NCBI GenBank assembly: GCA_030616465.1
Contig: JAUWXH010000080.1
Span: 1 to 7,694 of the forward strand
Direction: 5' to 3'
Length of the DNA: 7,694 nt
Source of the DNA: Planctomycetota bacterium
Lineage (GTDB): Bacteria; Planctomycetota; Phycisphaerae; UBA1845; Fen-1342
The notes beneath the pieces are model-generated. The model made no database searches. It was not told the DNA's origin and saw nothing but the letters and a program-made list of their open reading frames with translations. Position numbers and translations under genes: made by a program. Positions 1 to 6,149 of the stretch are shown here, in pieces. Numbering within the stretch: the first letter of the stretch is position 1; the number at the start of each line of letters is the position of its first letter.

Positions 1-380
1 CGGGAGGACAGAGTGTCAACACGACCGATTCGTCGGTACGCGTTTTGCACGTCCCGACCGGAACAATCGTCACCTGCCAGGACGAGAAATCGCAACATAA
101 GAACAAGTCAAAGGCGCTGCAGGTGCTTCGCGCCCGGTTGCTCGAACACGAGGAGCGGCGCCGCCAGGCCGAGGTCTCGGCCGACCGAAAGCAACAAGTC
201 GGTTCGGGCGACCGCAGCGAGCGCATCCGCACCTATAACTTCCCGCAGAACCGCTGCACGGACCACCGCATCAACAAGGACGTGTACGACCTGGAAGGCA
301 TCCTCGTCGGCGGCAACCTGGACGAGTTCCTCTCCGCACTGCACGAGCGCGACCTGAAGCTGCGCTTGGAGAAGCTGTAA
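1..380 (+). CDS. prfA: Peptide chain release factor 1 (RF1), C-terminal part, 5' truncated by window edge
   Basis: RF1 recognises UAA and UAG stop codons and triggers hydrolysis of the peptidyl-tRNA ester on the ribosome. The reading frame is open from the left edge (first full codon at base 3) and ends at TAA 378-380, giving 125 visible residues. The first three are the catalytic GGQ tripeptide, followed by [17 protein letters not shown] and [15 protein letters not shown], which is the conserved domain 3 block. Asn-Thr-Thr-Asp-Ser after GGQ is the RF1 form; RF2 usually has Asn-Arg-Thr-Asp-Ser. [16 protein letters not shown] and the following TDHRI are the conserved C-terminal RF1 block. The N-terminal domain and the PxT stop-codon recognition motif lie outside the window. 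An internal TTG at 45 is not a real start, because conserved GGQ sequence precedes it. ispE follows about 100 bases downstream on the same strand. A methyltransferase gene (prmC), often next to prfA, is not here. Confidence 0.96.
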   Translation, partial: GGQSVNTTDSSVRVLHVPTGTIVTCQDEKSQHKNKSKALQVLRARLLEHEERRRQAEVSADRKQQVGSGDRSERIRTYNFPQNRCTDHRINKDVYDLEGILVGGNLDEFLSALHERDLKLRLEKL

Positions 381-383
381 GCC

Positions 384-409
384 GCCACGCCAGTTGGCCC
401 CGACGTGGC
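384..409 (+). terminator. Weak inverted repeat after prfA, possible terminator
   Basis: GCCACG (384-389) and CGTGGC (404-409) can form a 6-bp GC-rich stem with a 14-nt loop, beginning four bases after the prfA stop codon. There is no T-tract downstream, so it does not meet the intrinsic terminator pattern. It could serve as a 3' mRNA end stabiliser or be chance in GC-rich DNA. Confidence 0.2.
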
Positions 410-444
410 CACTGCGCCGAGAGGGGATTTCGGGACGGGAGTTC

Positions 445-473
445 TTGACCGCGCGGACGCCGCGTGGCAGGCT
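445..473 (+). promoter_or_regulatory. Possible ispE promoter (TTGACC, 17-nt spacer, CAGGCT)
   Basis: TTGACC at 445-450 matches the sigma-70 -35 consensus at five of six positions. At the ideal 17-nt spacing lies CAGGCT (468-473), a poor -10 with only A2 and T6 matching. Initiation about seven bases beyond it would fall on or next to the ispE ATG at 481. The call rests mainly on the -35 and is tentative. Confidence 0.22.
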
Positions 474-480
474 CAGCCTC

Positions 481-1338
481 ATGCCGACGCTTACACGCCA
501 GTCACCCGCGAAGATCAACCTGACGCTGCGCGTCGGGCCGCTGCGACCGGACGGGTTTCACGAGATCGAATCGCTCGTGGCGCGCGTGGGATTGTGCGAT
601 ACCGTCAGCGTGGCGCCGCGGGCGGACGGGCAGCTAACGCTCGAATGCGATGATCCGGCGATTCCGTGCGACGAGACGAATCTGGCGCTGCGGGCCGCGC
701 GCCTGCTGGCGAATCAGACCAGAGCCAAAAACGGCGCGCATATCTCCCTGGTCAAGCGCATCCCGGCCGGGTCGGGGTTGGGCGGCGGGAGCTCGAACGC
801 CGCGACCGCCCTGATGTTGCTCAACGATCTCTGGCAGCTAGGACTGGCACAGGACGAGCTGGCAGTGATTGGGGCCCAGATCGGCTCCGACGTGCCGCTG
901 TTCTTTCACAGCCCGTTGTGCATTGTGCGCGGCCGTGGCGAACAGATCGAGGACGTCAACAGGCGGCTTGAGGGGTGGGTCGCGCTGATTCTGCCGGAGA
1001 TCCGTTCGTCCACGCGTGATGTCTACGCGGCTTGGGATCGCAACCCGAGTTCAGAATCAAGAACCAGAAGTTCAGAGTTGACAATCCCGAAGTCGGCCGA
1101 GGCGCTGATGCCGCAGTTGTTCAACGACCTGGAACCGGCCGCGTTGGCGGTCAATCCGCCGTTGGCGGAGGTGGTCGAGCAGCTCGGGCAACTGTCGGAC
1201 GGCCCGGTGCGAATGACCGGCTCCGGGGCGGGACTGTTTCGGCTTTTCGACAACCAGTCGTCGGCCAATCGCTTCGCCGCGACCGTACGCGCAGCGCTCC
1301 GCACGCGCGTGAAGGTAGTGCCGCTGGCGGCGGAGTAG
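481..1338 (+). CDS. ispE: 4-diphosphocytidyl-2-C-methyl-D-erythritol kinase (GHMP kinase family)
   Basis: IspE phosphorylates the 2-hydroxyl of 4-diphosphocytidyl-2-C-methyl-D-erythritol with ATP in the cytoplasmic MEP pathway of isoprenoid synthesis. The protein has 285 residues, the usual family length. Motif 1 is PAKINLTL (residues 9-16) with K11 as the likely active-site lysine, followed by RPDGFHEIESL. The glycine-rich ATP loop PAGSGLGGGSSNA is at 95-107, the catalytic Asp is D137 in IGSDVPLFF, and the GHMP motif 3 MTGSGAGLFRLF is at 245-256. The ATG at 481 is chosen because the family's conserved sequence starts a few residues after it; in-frame upstream starts such as TTG 394 would add an unconserved tail. 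The ribosome site is weak (AGG at 469-471, nine bases upstream). Residues about 189-202 form a Ser/Arg-rich loop encoded by an AT-rich degenerate heptamer repeat, described separately. The gene ends 53 bases from the convergent DUF418 gene. Confidence 0.96.
   Translation: MPTLTRQSPAKINLTLRVGPLRPDGFHEIESLVARVGLCDTVSVAPRADGQLTLECDDPAIPCDETNLALRAARLLANQTRAKNGAHISLVKRIPAGSGLGGGSSNAATALMLLNDLWQLGLAQDELAVIGAQIGSDVPLFFHSPLCIVRGRGEQIEDVNRRLEGWVALILPEIRSSTRDVYAAWDRNPSSESRTRSSELTIPKSAEALMPQLFNDLEPAALAVNPPLAEVVEQLGQLSDGPVRMTGSGAGLFRLFDNQSSANRFAATVRAALRTRVKVVPLAAE
1048..1082 (+). repeat. Degenerate heptamer repeat, AT-rich insert inside ispE
   Basis: Five tandem 7-base units can be read: AGTTCAG, AATCAAG, AACCAGA, AGTTCAG, AGTTGAC. 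The 8-mer AGTTCAGA occurs twice, 21 bases apart, giving a Ser-Ser-Glu repeat seven residues apart in IspE. The stretch is near 40% G+C in a gene of about 65%. It falls in the variable loop between the central IspE core and the C-terminal part beginning LFNDLEP, so the reading frame is kept and the core motifs are intact. Confidence 0.5.
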
Positions 1339-1391
1339 TCCCGCAACAGGATGGTGTCGGATTCCGGGGCTAGACCAGCAGATGCCAGTTT

Positions 1392-2777
1392 TCACTGCCT
1401 TGCCAGGCGCATCGGCTGGCGCTTCCCGTATGTCAGCGACCGCCACAGCCATTCCATCGGCCCGAAGCGGAACCGACGCAGCCACCAGTTGCTTAGCGGG
1501 ATCTGCACGGCGAAGATGACGATCGTCAGCAGGATCCCGAGCGCGGGGCCGACTTTGCCAAACTGCCCGAAACCGTAGGCGTTGAAGATCATGGTGCAGA
1601 TCACGGATTGCATGAGGTAGTTGGTCAACGCCATACGGCCGACGGCGGCCAACGGCCTGAGCCGCTTTCTCCACGCGTCCTTCTGCACGAGCAGCACGAT
1701 TACCGAGGCGTAGAAGAAGCATAGTGCCGGCGCGCCGACGGCGCTTGCCGCTACGGGAACCAGCGCGAACCACGATACCTCGCTCGGGTGAACGAACTCG
1801 CCCGCGATGACCGCGGTGAGATTGGCGACGACGCCCAGCGCCAGCCCCCAGATCGCGAGCTTGCGAATGAATCCCAGATGCGGCGTTACGTCGTGCAGGA
1901 TGCCCCGGCGACCGGCATACAGCCCGAACAGAAACATTCCCAGGATACCGCCACACATGAACAGCGCTGTGATAAAGAGTAGGAACGCCCAGTCCTGGAC
2001 GCGCTGGACCAGGATCTGGCCATAGGTGCCGTGGCTGTAGGCGTCGTAGGCCTGCTGGGCCCAGGCCGCGAAATCCGGCCCGCCTGTTGTCGACCTGCTC
2101 ACCGGTCCCGTCGCCGGCGCTGTCGCTGACACGGTCGCCGGTGTCGTTGCCGGCGTGGTTGTCGGCATGGTTGTCGGCGTTGGCGGGAGGCTTTGGGCGA
2201 GCTTGCCGAGTCCGACGAATCCGGCGGTGTTCACAACCGGCACCAGCAGGCAGACGCTGGCCCACACGATCAGCGTGGTGAGCCTGCGTTTGCGAAACAG
2301 CAGAAGCAGGAACCCGAGCACGGCGTAGGACACCAGAATGTCGCCGGCCCACAGAAACAGCGCGTGGCACAGGCCGATTCCAAGCAGGACGCACAATCGC
2401 CGCCCGTACAGCCGAACGAACGGCACGCCGCGCGCTTCGGCCCGGATCATCTGCACCGCCATGCCGAAGCCGAACAGAAAGGAGAAGAGCGAATAGAACT
2501 TCCCCAGGCAGAAGAAGTTGATCAGCCAGCGTGCCACGCGATCGACAGTCCCCGACCCCGGGTCAATCCCGGCGGGCTCGATATAGATCGGATGGGCAAA
2601 CCACAGCAGGTTGACCGCCAGAATCCCGAAGATGGCAAACCCGCGCAGGACGTCCACGACCTCGATGCGCTCGTGTAGCGTGATCGGCGTCGGCCGGATA
2701 ACCCGTGCATACGCCGGCTCCCCGCTTGCCCCGGTATCCGGGCCGGTCATTGGTTCGTCGGCAGCCTCGCTCATCAT
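1392..2777 (-). CDS. DUF418 family multi-pass membrane protein
   Basis: A 461-residue integral membrane protein of unknown function. The N-terminal signature HERIEVVDVLRGFAIFGILA (35-54), continuing VN, and the C-terminal block SNWWLRRFRFGPMEWLWRSL (429-448), followed by TYGKRQP, match the start and end of the DUF418/YeiB-like family. NYLMQS (386-391) is also typical. Hydrophobic segments are visible near residues 44-61, 90-107, 128-161, 166-191, 264-288, 306-325, 336-364 and 412-428. The protein is longer than most relatives, partly because of a Thr/Pro/Ala-rich low-complexity loop (about 197-232) encoded by a 12-bp minisatellite. The start is ATG 2777; ATG 2774 is adjacent and equally possible, with a weak GGGA upstream. 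The open frame extends to 2984, but that extension overlaps folK and looks unconserved. It is the last gene of the dapL-folK group, 92 bases after folK. The family is often annotated as a possible transporter, but its substrate is not known. Confidence 0.9.
   Translation of the reverse strand: MMSEAADEPMTGPDTGASGEPAYARVIRPTPITLHERIEVVDVLRGFAIFGILAVNLLWFAHPIYIEPAGIDPGSGTVDRVARWLINFFCLGKFYSLFSFLFGFGMAVQMIRAEARGVPFVRLYGRRLCVLLGIGLCHALFLWAGDILVSYAVLGFLLLLFRKRRLTTLIVWASVCLLVPVVNTAGFVGLGKLAQSLPPTPTTMPTTTPATTPATVSATAPATGPVSRSTTGGPDFAAWAQQAYDAYSHGTYGQILVQRVQDWAFLLFITALFMCGGILGMFLFGLYAGRRGILHDVTPHLGFIRKLAIWGLALGVVANLTAVIAGEFVHPSEVSWFALVPVAASAVGAPALCFFYASVIVLLVQKDAWRKRLRPLAAVGRMALTNYLMQSVICTMIFNAYGFGQFGKVGPALGILLTIVIFAVQIPLSNWWLRRFRFGPMEWLWRSLTYGKRQPMRLARQ
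2110..2181. repeat. 12-bp tandem repeat, six degenerate copies, inside the DUF418 gene
   Basis: Six contiguous 12-base units run from 2110 to 2181 with + strand consensus near GTYGYCGGCGTG, for example GTTGCCGGCGTG, GTTGTCGGCATG and GTTGTCGGCGTT. Read on the - strand they encode a four-residue repeat T-x-P-(A/T): TMPT, TTPA, TTPA, TVSA, TAPA, TGPV. The unit is a multiple of three, so copy-number change would keep the frame. The encoded loop lies between two hydrophobic segments. Confidence 0.85.
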
Positions 2778-2796
2778 TCCGGTTCCCGACGCTGCG

Positions 2797-2811
2797 GGTG
2801 GGATCCCCACC
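2797..2811 (-). other. Small GC hairpin in the folK-DUF418 gap
   Basis: GGTGGG (2797-2802), loop ATC, CCCACC (2806-2811) forms a perfect 6-bp stem about 20 bases before the DUF418 start. No T-tract follows on the - strand, so it is not a terminator. It could act as an intercistronic mRNA structure reducing translation or stabilising the folK message, or be fortuitous. The rest of the 92-base gap shows no other signal. Confidence 0.3.
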
Positions 2812-2837
2812 TCGCAAGGGTCGGCTGCGGCGCAACA

Positions 2838-2870
2838 CCATCGGCCGCCACTTCTTCCGCCATCGGCCGC
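2838..2870. repeat. 11-bp direct repeat at the 3' end of folK
   Basis: CCATCGGCCGC occurs at 2838-2848 and again at 2860-2870, separated by 11 bases. The second copy ends on the last base of the folK stop codon (2870-2872). It may be a trace of a small local duplication just beyond the coding end. Confidence 0.4.
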
Positions 2871-3358
2871 TACGCCCGTGACGGTCGCGTTGCATCCAGA
2901 GGCGCTCGCAGCGCTCGGGCGGCGGCGAGGCGCTGCGCGCCACAGATCTCGGCCAGCGGCTCGGTGACGAACGGGCGCTGCCACATTCGCGGATGAGGCA
3001 CGGTTAGCTCCGGCTCGTCGATCACCTGATCGCGGTAGAGCAGTAGGTCCAGATCGAGCGTCCGCGGGCCGTTGCGCACCGTGCGCTCGCGGCCATGTCG
3101 TTGCTCGATTTCCCCAAGCCGGGCGAGCAAGTCCGCCGGCGACAGCTCCGTTTGGAGCTCGGCGACAGCGTTAAGATACATGGGCTGGCCCGGCGGCCCG
3201 CCGGCCGGCTCCGTCTTGCGCAGCGACGAGCAACGCAACACGCGCACGTCGCCGGGCTCCTCCAGCTCGCGCAACGCGGACCGGATGTGTCCCGCGCGGT
3301 CGCCCAGGTTCGAGCCCAGGGCGATGAACACACCGCCCTCCCTCCGTCCCTCTCCCAT
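2870..3358 (-). CDS. folK: 2-amino-4-hydroxy-6-hydroxymethyldihydropteridine pyrophosphokinase (HPPK)
   Basis: FolK transfers pyrophosphate from ATP to 6-hydroxymethyl-7,8-dihydropterin, the step before dihydropteroate synthase in folate synthesis. The protein has 162 residues, the standard length for single-domain HPPK. Motifs in order: VFIALGSNLGDR at the N-terminus, SSLRKTEPAGGPPGQPMYLN with the Asn-Ala-Val substrate strand, and GPRTLDLDLLLY containing the two Mg-binding aspartates of the D-L-D motif. VPHPRMWQRPFVTEPLAEI follows, the conserved PHPR...R.FV..PL segment. The start is ATG 3358, because a strong GAGAGGTG ribosome site lies eight bases upstream. It overlaps the aminotransferase stop by one base (TAATG), a classic translational coupling arrangement. 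An ATG at 3364 is too close to that site. folB and folP, frequent partners, are not in the window. Confidence 0.95.
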   Translation of the reverse strand: MGEGRREGGVFIALGSNLGDRAGHIRSALRELEEPGDVRVLRCSSLRKTEPAGGPPGQPMYLNAVAELQTELSPADLLARLGEIEQRHGRERTVRNGPRTLDLDLLLYRDQVIDEPELTVPHPRMWQRPFVTEPLAEICGAQRLAAARALRAPLDATRPSRA

Positions 3359-4524
3359 TACCATTTCACCTCTCGTAAACGGGCGAGCGCCTGGCGGATG
3401 CGGTCGATGTCGAGGGTCAGCGCGAAGCGGACGTAACCCTCGCCGGCAGGCCCGAAGCCCACCCCCGGCACGCAAACGACACTCACCTCGTCGAGCAGCT
3501 TGGTGGCCAGCCGCATTGAGTCATACGCCTTCGGCACGCGGGCCCACACATAGAACGTTGCGGCCGGCGGCCGAACACGGAACCCGAGCTCCTGCAATCC
3601 GTGGCAGAGCACCTCGGCCCGCTGGTGATACGTAGCCCGTATGCGGGTGACCTCGGGCCGATCGATGCCGGCGTAGGCCTCGATGCCGGCCTCCTGAATC
3701 GCCGTATATGGGCCGCTATCGAGGTTGTCCTTGACCCGGGCCAGGGCGGCTATGGCGTCGGCGTTGCCCGCCGCGAAGCCCAAGCGCCAGCCGGTCATGT
3801 TGAACGTTTTCGACAGCGAGTGAAACTCGACCGCCACGTCCCTCGCGCCGGGGACTTGCAGGATGCTGGGCGGCGGGTGCTCGAAGTAGACCTCGTTGTA
3901 CGCCGCGTCCTGCGCGATGAGCAGGTCGTAGCGGCGCGCGAGCTCGACCGCCTTTTCGTAGAAGCCAAGCGGCGCGACGGCGGCCGTCGGATTGTTGGGG
4001 TAGTTGAGATACATCAACGTTGCCGAGCGGGCCGTGTCCTCCGGAATGGCGTCCAAGTCCGGCAACCATCCCCCGGCTTCCGTCAACCGCATCGTCCGCG
4101 GAACCCCACCGGCGAAGATGGCGGCCGACCGGTACACCGGATACGCCGGATCGGGCACCAGCACGGTCTGACCCGGGTTGACGACCGCTAGCGGGAGATG
4201 CCCCAGCCCCTCCTTACTGCCGATCAGAACCAGGATTTCGCGCTCGGGGTCGAGCTCGACGCTATAGCGCTGGCGGAAAAAGGCCGCGAGCGCGCGTCGC
4301 AGCTCGGGCGCGCCGCCCCCGGGCGGATAGCGATCATTGGCCGGGTCATCGACGGCGTGGTGTAGTCGGTTGCGGATGTAGGTGTAGGTTGGGGAATCCG
4401 GGTCGCCGAGGCCGAAGTCGATGATGTCCTTGCCGGCCGCGCGTGCCGCCCGCTTCTTGCGGTCGATCTCGACGAACAGGTAAGCGGGCAGTGTGTTCAG
4501 TCGTTCAGCGGGCCGAAACGACAT
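3358..4524 (-). CDS. dapL: LL-diaminopimelate aminotransferase-type PLP enzyme (class I/II aminotransferase)
   Basis: The predicted enzyme converts tetrahydrodipicolinate and glutamate to LL-diaminopimelate, a one-step route to the lysine and peptidoglycan precursor. The 388-residue protein is a fold-type I aminotransferase. Visible elements: IDFGLGDPDSP (35-45) near the N-terminus, SKEGLGHLPLAVVNPG (103-118), DPAYPVY (125-131), NYPNNPT (174-180), D206 in QDAAYNE contacting the pyridine nitrogen, the Schiff-base lysine K239 in FHSLSKTFNMTGWRLGF, and R366 in YVRFAL for substrate carboxylate binding. Long stretches match the family usually annotated as DapL (the type seen in archaea and many bacteria), but related enzymes act on alanine or other amino acids, so the substrate is an inference. 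The start ATG 4524 has an AGGAG site five bases upstream. The frame is open further upstream to 4602, but that extension is unconserved. It is the first gene of the group with folK and DUF418, behind a plausible promoter. Confidence 0.88.
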   Translation of the reverse strand: MSFRPAERLNTLPAYLFVEIDRKKRAARAAGKDIIDFGLGDPDSPTYTYIRNRLHHAVDDPANDRYPPGGGAPELRRALAAFFRQRYSVELDPEREILVLIGSKEGLGHLPLAVVNPGQTVLVPDPAYPVYRSAAIFAGGVPRTMRLTEAGGWLPDLDAIPEDTARSATLMYLNYPNNPTAAVAPLGFYEKAVELARRYDLLIAQDAAYNEVYFEHPPPSILQVPGARDVAVEFHSLSKTFNMTGWRLGFAAGNADAIAALARVKDNLDSGPYTAIQEAGIEAYAGIDRPEVTRIRATYHQRAEVLCHGLQELGFRVRPPAATFYVWARVPKAYDSMRLATKLLDEVSVVCVPGVGFGPAGEGYVRFALTLDIDRIRQALARLREVKW

Positions 4525-4573
4525 CGTCTCTCCTGTTTTCAACGGCGGCCGGGGGCGCGATTCGATGGGCCGG

Positions 4574-4602
4574 AGTCTATGTCCGCCCAGTCGTGCCGAC
4601 AA
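4574..4602 (-). promoter_or_regulatory. Sigma-70-like promoter for the dapL-folK-DUF418 group
   Basis: Read on the - strand, TTGTCG (4602-4597) and TAGACT (4579-4574) are separated by exactly 17 bases. Each matches the consensus hexamer at four of six positions, including TTG and the key T-A-A-T positions of the -10. Initiation near 4567 would give a leader of about 43 bases before the ATG at 4524, with the AGGAG ribosome site inside it. Confidence 0.45.
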
Positions 4603-4625
4603 GCGACCGCGCGCGCACTGCCAGC

Positions 4626-4654
4626 TTGACGGTGTTGCCGTGCGACCTTACTTA
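4626..4654 (+). promoter_or_regulatory. Weak candidate promoter for the ECF operon
   Basis: TTGACG (4626-4631) matches five of six -35 positions. The -10 at 17-nt spacing, TACTTA (4649-4654), keeps only the first two consensus bases. If used, the two-hairpin element at 4662-4719 would be transcribed as part of the leader. No better + strand promoter is visible in the 227-base intergenic region. Confidence 0.2.
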
Positions 4655-4661
4655 GCAACTG

Positions 4662-4719
4662 GGTGGCTCGGGCATCCTGCCCGAGTCTCACGGGCAGCGG
4701 CGCCCGTGCCACCGTGAGA
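4662..4719. repeat. Two-hairpin palindromic element (REP-like)
   Basis: Outer arms GGTGG (4662-4666) and CCACC (4709-4713) enclose two perfect hairpins. The first is CTCGGGCA, loop TCC, TGCCCGAG (4667-4685); the second is CACGGGC, loop AGCGGC, GCCCGTG (4689-4708). Together they make a compact three-way junction. A competing 8-bp pairing exists between TCTCACGG (4686-4693) and CCGTGAGA (4712-4719). No T-tract follows on either side, so it is not an obvious terminator. The compact imperfect palindrome resembles dispersed intergenic REP-like repeats of GC-rich genomes. Only one copy is present in this window, so dispersal is not shown. Confidence 0.6.
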
Positions 4720-4751
4720 ACGACCACTCCGAGTAACTGCCCGGTGTACAC

Positions 4752-6149
4752 GTGCTTGCGGCCCGCGGACTGACGTATCGACTCCCGGCGACGCGGGAAC
4801 CGCTCTGGCCGCCGCTGGAGTTCGATACGGGCCAGGCCCGAGTGGTCCTGCTGTCGGGGCAGTCGGGGTCGGGCAAGAGCACGCTGTTGCGGATTCTGTG
4901 CGGGCTGCTGCCGGGTTTCCGCGGCGGGGAGCTCGAAGGGGAGGTGCGCGTCCTCGGGCGACCGGTGCCGCGCCGGCCCGACGGCAGCGTCGGCCTGCTC
5001 TTTCAGAACACCGATGCCATGCTGCACAGCCCGCGCGTGGCGGACGAGCTGCTGGCCCGGGCCCGGGCACAGCGCGGCCGGGAACCCGTAGATCTGCGAC
5101 GCGGCTGGCTGGCCGAGTTGGTCGAGCAGTTCGGGCTGGCCGAAGTCCTGGATCGCAGGATTGTGGAACTCTCCGGCGGGCAGCAGCAGCGCGTGGCGTT
5201 GGCGGGCGTTCTGGCCGCCCGGCCCTCCGCCGTCCTGCTGGACGAACCCACCAGCAACCTCGACCCACACGCGGCGGCGGCGCTGGTGCGACTGATCGCC
5301 GGCTGCCTCGAACGGTTCGGCACGCACTTCGTGGCCGCCGAGCATCGCGCCGATCACGTGTTGGATCTGGTGGATGGGGCGGTGCGGCTCGATGGTGCGG
5401 GGGCGCAGGCCTGGTCCGGGCGGCCCGGCACCATCCCGCCATCCGTGCAGCCCGACCCGCTTGATCTGGACGCGCTGCGGCGTGTCGCGGCTGACAGCAC
5501 GGCGGATGCCGACGCCGAGCCGCTGCTGACGTGCCGCAACCTGTCTTGTCGGCGGTCGGGCCGACTGGTGCTGCGCGAGATCGAGTTCCAGTTGCGGGCG
5601 GGCGAAATCGTCGGGCTAACCGGACCAAACGGGGCCGGGAAAAGCTCGCTGCTGCTGTTGCTGGCCGGCGGGATCAAGCCCACCTCGGGAAGTGAGATTG
5701 ACTGGCACGGTCGGCCCGCTCGGCGACGGGCCGGCAGCGGCGTGGGATTGCTGCTGCAAAACCCCCTGCACCAGTTGTTCTGCGAGACGGTGCGTCAGGA
5801 AACCGCCCTGGCCGCCGACAACGCGCGCCTGCCCGCGGTCGCTGAGCAGGTGGACCGCCTGCTCGCCGCAGCCGACCTGCTGCCCCTGGCCGAGCGGGCC
5901 ACGCTGTCGCTCTCGTACGGCGAGCAGCAACGCACGGCGTTGGCCGGTGCCATGTCGGGCAAACCGTCCGTCGTCTTGCTCGACGAGCCGACCCACGGTA
6001 TGGACGCTCTGCGTCTGAGCAAGATCATCCGCTTCGTGATCGAGACCCGGCGTGAGGGGACGGCGTTCGTGGTGGCCTCGCACGACCGTGCGTTGCTGGA
6101 GGCCTTTTGCGACCGCGTGTTGGTGCTGCGTGATGGACGAATCGAGTGA
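4752..6149 (+). CDS. ECF-type transporter fused double ATPase (EcfA-A')
   Basis: A 465-residue protein with two ABC ATPase domains in tandem, the cytoplasmic motor of an energy-coupling-factor vitamin or metal importer. Domain 1 (about 1-225): possible A-loop Tyr10, Walker A GQSGSGKST (36-44), Q85, signature LSGGQQQR (140-147), Walker B AVLLDEPT with E165, and H198. Domain 2 (about 256-465): Walker A GPNGAGKSS (291-299), Q336, an altered signature LSYGEQQR (387-394), Walker B VVLLDEPT with E412, and H444. A linker rich in Pro, Asp and Ala joins them (about 220-256). The CbiO-like Q-loops QNTDAMLHS and QNPLHQLFC, and the neighbouring T-like protein, place it in the ECF class (YkoD-like architecture). 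The start GTG 4752 is the first ATG/GTG/TTG start after an in-frame TAA at 4734; there is no clear ribosome site. The 3' end overlaps the next gene by 17 bases. Confidence 0.93.
   Translation: MLAARGLTYRLPATREPLWPPLEFDTGQARVVLLSGQSGSGKSTLLRILCGLLPGFRGGELEGEVRVLGRPVPRRPDGSVGLLFQNTDAMLHSPRVADELLARARAQRGREPVDLRRGWLAELVEQFGLAEVLDRRIVELSGGQQQRVALAGVLAARPSAVLLDEPTSNLDPHAAAALVRLIAGCLERFGTHFVAAEHRADHVLDLVDGAVRLDGAGAQAWSGRPGTIPPSVQPDPLDLDALRRVAADSTADADAEPLLTCRNLSCRRSGRLVLREIEFQLRAGEIVGLTGPNGAGKSSLLLLLAGGIKPTSGSEIDWHGRPARRRAGSGVGLLLQNPLHQLFCETVRQETALAADNARLPAVAEQVDRLLAAADLLPLAERATLSLSYGEQQRTALAGAMSGKPSVVLLDEPTHGMDALRLSKIIRFVIETRREGTAFVVASHDRALLEAFCDRVLVLRDGRIE

Noticed and set aside
394..480. Upstream TTG start extending ispE by 29 residues
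   Set aside because: The extension does not resemble any IspE N-terminus; family similarity begins just after ATG 481.
1339..1391. Bidirectional terminator between convergent ispE and the DUF418 gene
   Set aside because: No stem of useful length and no T-tract is visible in the 53-base gap.
1072..2394. Long second frame on the - strand overlapping the DUF418 gene
   Set aside because: Arg-rich translation lacking hydrophobic segments; it crosses into ispE antisense, and the neighbouring frame carries clear DUF418 signatures.
2778..2984. Extended N-terminus of the DUF418 protein overlapping folK
   Set aside because: The extra 69 residues are Arg/Ala-rich and unconserved, and over half of the extension is antisense-free overlap with the folK 3' end in another frame.
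4525..4602. Extended N-terminus of the aminotransferase from an upstream start
   Set aside because: ATG 4524 has a good AGGAG site, and the extension would cover the likely promoter -10 region.
4525..4751. Possible TPP riboswitch upstream of the ECF operon (GGGTGGC and GTGAGA fragments look superficially similar)
   Set aside because: The conserved pyrophosphate sensor arm (CTGAT...CCAGCG pattern) is absent, and the fragments are explained by the palindromic element. No cobalamin, FMN or other known vitamin riboswitch core is visible either.
4648..5628. Long open frame on the - strand opposite the ATPase gene
   Set aside because: Arg/Pro/Ala-rich translation without family motifs; antisense shadow of a GC-rich gene whose + strand product has all ABC motifs.
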